64,000 nucleotides of DNA from Vitellaria paradoxa (taxonomy: Eukaryota > Streptophyta > Magnoliopsida > Ericales > Sapotaceae), in NCBI GenBank assembly GCA_019916065.1, contig CM034233.1, forward strand, positions 5,214,516 through 5,278,515, in the 5' to 3' direction. This document shows, one piece after another, positions 59,365 to 64,000 of the stretch (position 1 is its first letter; the number at the start of each line of letters is the position of its first letter). Both the position numbers and the translations under genes were made by a program. The notes beneath the pieces are model-generated. The model made no database searches and had not been told where the DNA came from. It saw nothing but the letters and a program-made list of their open reading frames with translations.

Positions 59365-60690
59365 TATGAATGAATACGTTGGTACTTACAAAGCATGCAC
59401 TTGCTTATAAATTTAATATAATTATAAAATTTTCATATTTTAAATACATTATACGTTAAATTAAAAATACAAAAAATGCTTAAATAAATATTTAGGTTAT
59501 TTATCTCATAATAATAATTCTTAATATTTTTTAAATTTAAAAATACAAAAAAAATACCTAAATACAAAATAACCATGAGAGTAATTATTTTTCTAAATTC
59601 TAATTTTAAATTTAAATTGGTTATATTGACTATATTTATATTTCAATAAAATACAATGTACAATTAATAATAATATTTTTAATTTAAGTTACTTTTGTAA
59701 AATCAATCAAAAAATTATTATCAAATCTTATGTTACGTTTTCTATATTCACTAATTTACTTTTTATATTTTTTATAGATTTTGAAAAAAAAAAAATTAGT
59801 CTTTAGAGCAATTATGTTTTTAAATTATAGTTTTAAACAAAAGTTTTTCTCTCTTATCTTCTCCTTCTTTAAAAGTTTACGTAACACTCTTCTCCTTCTT
59901 TCACTTCTTTTCTCTTCTTTCATTTTATTCGCAAAAGTTAACTTTTTTTTTTCAACATTTGTAAATGACTACAACTTTACATTTTGTTTTTGTATATATA
60001 AATCAGTATAGTTGTGATATATAATTTTAATAAATATTAACGAACTTATAAATTCCTACAAATAATCCACTTGTTTATAAATTCAACATAGTTGTAAAAT
60101 TTATATATTTTGAAATACATTAGGAATTAAATCTAAAAACATAAACAAAAATGTTTAAATAATAATTAGGTTATTTATCTCATAATAACAATTTTTAGTA
60201 TTTTTAAAACTTTAAAATACGAAAACTGCCTAAATAATAATTAGGTTTGGAAGTAATTATTTTTTAAAATTTTTAGTTTTAATTTTAAATTAGTCACGTT
60301 AGCTATATTTATTTAATTTTATAAAGCACAATGTACAATTAATAATAATATTTTTAATTTAAGTTATTTTTATTAAACCAATTAAAAATTGTTACCAAAT
60401 CCCATGTGACTTTTCATATTTACCATTCTACTCTTTCTGTGTTTAGAAATCTTTGAATCAAATATAATTTTCTCATTTTTTATATTTTTTCTCTCCACTT
60501 TGGTTGTATTTTTGGTCACTTTCACTTAAAAATACACTATCTATCTCTTTTCATATTTTTTAAATAATTTTTTAGATTAATATAAAAATATGATAATATT
60601 TATAATAAATAATAAAATTGTACACATTTATTAAATAGTATACGAATACCTTAGTTTCTTTTGATTAGTTATTTTTATTTTTACAGTTAT
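59365..60690 (+). repeat. Direct duplication, two units of about 664 bp
   Basis: Unit 1 starts near 59365 and unit 2 near 60028. Long matches include aggttatttatctcataata, cacaatgtacaattaataat and aatatttttaatttaagtta, each offset by 661-669 bp. The second half of the units is more diverged. No gene is present; the ORF at 59781-60011 runs through Phe/Leu-rich simple sequence. Confidence 0.8.
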
Positions 60691-62193
60691 TTTTATAAAT
60701 TTTCATTTAACTTTATTTTATAAAATTATATTTGAGCACTTTGTTGGTTAAATTAAAGGCACGGGCAATTCTTAGTTATAATGATAAATAAGAATTTAAA
60801 AAATTAAGGTTGTTTTGAAATAAAATAAATGTAAATATCGATATCGAAAATTATCCCACGTAAAACAAAAAATTATTTTGCATACACCGAGAAGTCTTTC
60901 TCCCCCCCCCCCCCAACTCATCAGCATTAAAACGGAACACATGTAAGTTCTAATTGATATGTTGCATTAAATTCTTTAAGGCCACGTTACTTGTACATAA
61001 TTCTAATATATTTTTAACCTAGCAGTTATGTGTCGTGTTCTTACAATAATATATTAGTCGTTTTTCAACAAGTAACGTGCAACAGACGAAATCTAAGTTA
61101 ATCGACGGAGGGAAAGTTAATTATAATAAAAATTAAGAATTAGTTTGAAAATCATCAGTTTAAGTTTTTTTTTTTTCTTTTTTGCCTTATTATATGATTT
61201 TTTTACCAAAATTATTTTTTTTCATAACTTTTAGGATTTTATTAGTATTTGCCAAAAAAAAAAAAAATTTGTCAAAAAAATTAAAAAATTCAAATACAAG
61301 TTAAAAAGATCACACGTGAATTTTCTATTTTTTGTGGATAATATACTAAAAGTTATTAATTAAAAAAATTATATATAAAACAAAAATAAATAAAAAGGGT
61401 GCTAATGGTTGCCCTACCGTCTACTCTTCTGAAAGCAAATCTTTTCAAGCCAACTGGAGATTACCATCGCTGTCATGGTCATGTGTAGTTCAATATATAC
61501 ACATATATATATTTTGGAAGTATTTGGTAGATAAAAATTTTGTCAAAATTTATAGTAAAAGTATAAAAATTTAATATAAAAATGATATGTGATAAAAATT
61601 AATTGAAAAAAATATAATAAATTAGTAAAAATTTATGAATTTTGATTAATTTTAATTAACCAAACACTTTGTTTAACTTCGTGCAGCTACCCAAACAACA
61701 GTAATCAAGTCTGAATTCACACGGCGGAGAATTCCATCACGAAAACTGGTATATTCTGCGTACCAAACACCCTTAAACCCGTTTGATTTGTAAACAAATT
61801 TTAAAAAATTTTATAAATTTATGTTAATTTTATATTACATCAATTTTTTCTTTTCACTGCACACATTACGAATTCTTAATTTATCTCAATTTATCTCACT
61901 GCAAACTCACCCTTACCCTTCTTCGCAAACAAGCCGTAGCGTCTCGACCCTATCTTTAAAATTTTACTTGACTTTCAGATTGAGTTTGAAAAAAAGAAAG
62001 GGTTAATTTTTTTAATAATTAGTAACTAATTAATTATTAATTTTTTTGTGTTTGAAAATAAAATTAATTTTTTAGTAGGTAATGTTTTAATTTCTTTTAT
62101 TAATTCAACATTTTTACTTTTCAAAATTAAAGAGAGCAAATTTAATTATTCAAAAAAAAAAAAAGAAACTAAAAACCTTAGTGACTGGTACTC
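60691..62193. other. AT-rich intergenic DNA
   Basis: No gene is supported. A poly(C) tract lies at about 60901-60914, and a family-E-like MITE (ggaagtatttggtag..taaccaaacacttt) at about 61515-61672. Confidence 0.5.
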
Positions 62194-62243
62194 GTTTTTC
62201 ACTCAATTTCTTTTTTTTGGGTAAGTGTTTTTCACTCAATTTC
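62194..62243 (-). mobile_element. Micro-retroposon insertion with 17-bp target duplication
   Basis: The 17-mer gtttttcactcaatttc lies at 62194-62210 and 62227-62243, with 16 bases between: 8 T and gggtaagt. The gggtaa end resembles the 3' end of the SINE at 34492-34694. Confidence 0.8.
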
Positions 62244-62896
62244 GCTGCTGGAGCGCGCCATATTCCGATCAGAGTAACCAACCGAAAGCGAGGTTATTTA
62301 TAAAACTATACAGACTACGAAGAACCGCGCAGAGGGGTTGAGCGTGTGATGTGGCAATTTTAGAAGTCCAAGGTTTATTAATTTTTGGCATATTTTTTTG
62401 TGGGTCGAAAGTTGTTTGTTGAAATTTTTGATATATTTGATAAAGTAAATTATAATTTTTGATGATTGATAAAATTTTTAACAAATTTTTAGTAATTTTT
62501 TATAACTTTTTATATTGAAGAGCTTGAATCTCCAAATTTTTTTAAAAAAATTCAAAAAATTTTTAATTTTTTTTATCAAATTATGTCAAATCTCACTTTT
62601 AATAATTTTTTTTTTTGAAAGGTAAAATTTCGACTAGTTAATCTCACCTCTACCTCACTCCAACACAAACTTTTAACTTTTTTTAATTTGTTCAAAACTC
62701 TAAACTTTATGTTTAGTAAAAATTTTGATAATTTTTAAATTAGTAAAATTCTGTAGCAGGTAAATAACAAAAGTTATTGTTTTGTCAAATGGAGGGTATT
62801 TGTGGTCAAAATCTGCTGTTTTATGGTCAAAATCTGTCCACCCAAAGCTACCAGGGTTAGTCAAATGGAGGGTATTTGTGTAATTAAATACTGATT
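62244..62896. other. Intergenic DNA
   Basis: AT-rich, no gene supported. The segment gtcaaatggagggtatttgt occurs twice (62784 and 62858), and ggtcaaaatctg also twice, so a short tandem duplication of about 70 bp is present at 62780-62885. Confidence 0.55.
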
Positions 62897-63038
62897 TTGA
62901 TTCTAATTGCGCGCAACGACCGTGACCCTAGCAGGGCGACTAGTACCAATTATTACTGCCCGAGTGGCCATATATTCTTCTCCTCCCCACTCTTTCTACA
63001 ACGGCAACGACTCTCCTTATTTCATCTCCTGATCGGAG

Positions 63039-63107
63039 ATGGAGTTCTCGAGCAGCACGGCCATGGAAGTGCGTCTAGTTTTACGAGCGATTGTCTATTT
63101 GCTTCAG
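63039..63107 (+). CDS. Candidate first exon of a gene running off the right edge
   Basis: From about 62900 to 63280 the base composition becomes clearly richer in G+C and CpG than the rest of the flank, as at a plant gene start. An ATG at 63039 opens 23 codons (MEFSSSTAMEVRLVLRAIVY...) ending in CAG followed by GCAAGT, which could be a GC donor. Alternatives are a GT donor after GAA at 63069, or no splice here and a stop at about 63150. I do not recognise the peptide. Frame, start and splice are all uncertain; no downstream exon could be identified before 64000. Confidence 0.25.
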
Positions 63108-64000
63108 GCAAGTCACGCTTTTGTTGCTCTGTGTTTTGCGTCACGTTAAAGTTGAACGTTCGTGCCTTTCCAGTCTTCAGGACGCGGCAATGGCATTTTT
63201 GTGTCACCGTCACTCTTTTCATTTCGACGTTCAATCTTTATTTCGCTTTAAAGATTTCAATCACCGCGCTCTGTGTCACCGAAATATTCCTTTTGTTAAT
63301 CTGAATTTTTATTGATTTTGAATCTTCAATTGACTCATTATTGATAGTTTTTAATTAGAATATATGACACAGTTAGTTTGGATTATATGAATTGACCTTA
63401 TATATATACTAAATTAAGCTCTTCTTGGTTATTTTCTGTGAAACGAACCATTTTGCAAAATAGTAGCCTCAGGAACCTCACGTTGTTGATTTCTCTGCTA
63501 CAATGTCACCATTCGTGATTGTCAGTTTTTTCTTTATTTTTTCTTTTCTTAATAATAGTTTTTTTTTTTTTTTTTTTTACCGTTACTTACCATGTTTGTC
63601 CCATGTCAATTGATAATAATTTATGTTTCATTTTTTTTTGTTTGATAAATTTATTGAATGAAAAATCTGTTAACTGAATTTATGACTCCAAAATTAGCAT
63701 CTGTTAATTGAATCTTTTATCTGTGATTAAAGTACTATTTTTTTTTTTTGAGTTTTGTACTTGTTTATTTGAGTGTGACCCAAGTATTTATAAAATATAG
63801 CACAATTATAATTTAGTAAACTGCCTAAAGGTGGCTAATTATATCATAAAATCTATAGCTAGTACTAATCTCTCTGTCTGTGGTAATTGAATTTCTCATA
63901 CCCGTTCATTACAAGATAGAATCAGTACAAACTTCACTGCCTCATAGAATTATGTCCGTTCTTGATACAGTCTGGTATTTGTGATGTTACATCCTGGATT
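63108..64000. other. Right edge, possible intron or intergenic DNA
   Basis: Composition falls back to T-rich after about 63300, with long T runs at 63560-63578 and 63739-63751. That is consistent with a first intron of the candidate gene, but nothing proves it. The ORFs at 62897-63304 and 63091-63315 have no recognised domain. Confidence 0.3.

Noticed and set aside
63091..63315. ORFs at the right edge as complete small proteins
   Set aside because: No recognised domain, and overlapping frames on both strands are equally long; only a candidate first exon is kept, with low confidence.
1..64000. Integrated viral sequence (pararetrovirus or similar)
   Set aside because: I saw no coat, movement or viral polymerase motifs; all reverse-transcriptase traces fit plant LINEs.

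Overview
This is nuclear DNA from a flowering plant, probably a eudicot. The evidence is very AT-rich intergenic DNA, spliced genes with T-rich introns, two plant-specific receptor-like cytoplasmic kinase genes, a plant-type GT92 glycosyltransferase gene, and dense insertions of plant transposable elements (tRNA-derived SINEs, Tourist-like MITEs with TTA target duplications, L1-type LINE remnants, solo LTRs). I cannot name the species from the sequence. I see no sign of bacterial, organellar or viral origin.

Layout. (1) 1-3.7 kb: an intact, intronless GT92 gene on the minus strand with a TATA box. (2) 3.8-15.6 kb: gene-poor AT-rich DNA with MITEs, a Helitron-like remnant and several short tandem arrays. 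(3) 16.4-20.0 kb: an intact five-exon RLCK-VII (PBS1-like) kinase gene on the plus strand, one of whose introns has a GC donor. (4) 20.0-23.6 kb: a SINE, LINE debris and a second Helitron-like copy. (5) 23.6-30.0 kb: a second intact RLCK-VII gene with six exons, from another subgroup, with a 3.3-kb fifth intron full of repeats. (6) 26.0-49.4 kb: a tandem segmental duplication whose unit starts in intron 4 of the second kinase gene. The downstream unit carries decayed copies of exon 5 (34.9 kb) and exon 6 (44.6 kb), separated by about 9 kb of nested elements (LINE reverse transcriptase, LTR, LINE RNase H, MITEs). Differences between the units give precise empty sites for several insertions. (7) 49.4-62.8 kb: no convincing gene. 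It holds MITEs, a 2.1-kb foldback element, a block related to 36.6-37.6 kb, a SINE and a 0.66-kb direct duplication. (8) 62.9-64.0 kb: a GC-richer stretch that may be the 5' end of a gene leaving the window.

Functionally the window has three credible intact genes. One is a Golgi-type glycosyltransferase predicted to act on cell-wall or other glycans. The other two are membrane-anchored cytoplasmic Ser/Thr kinases of the RLCK-VII family, which relay signals from receptor kinases. Nothing indicates that the three act together. I found no convincing new multi-gene system. The most unusual signals are five minute retroposed insertions (14-25 nt between perfect 15-17 bp target duplications), the duplication that shattered a partial kinase copy, the GC-AG intron, and the foldback element.
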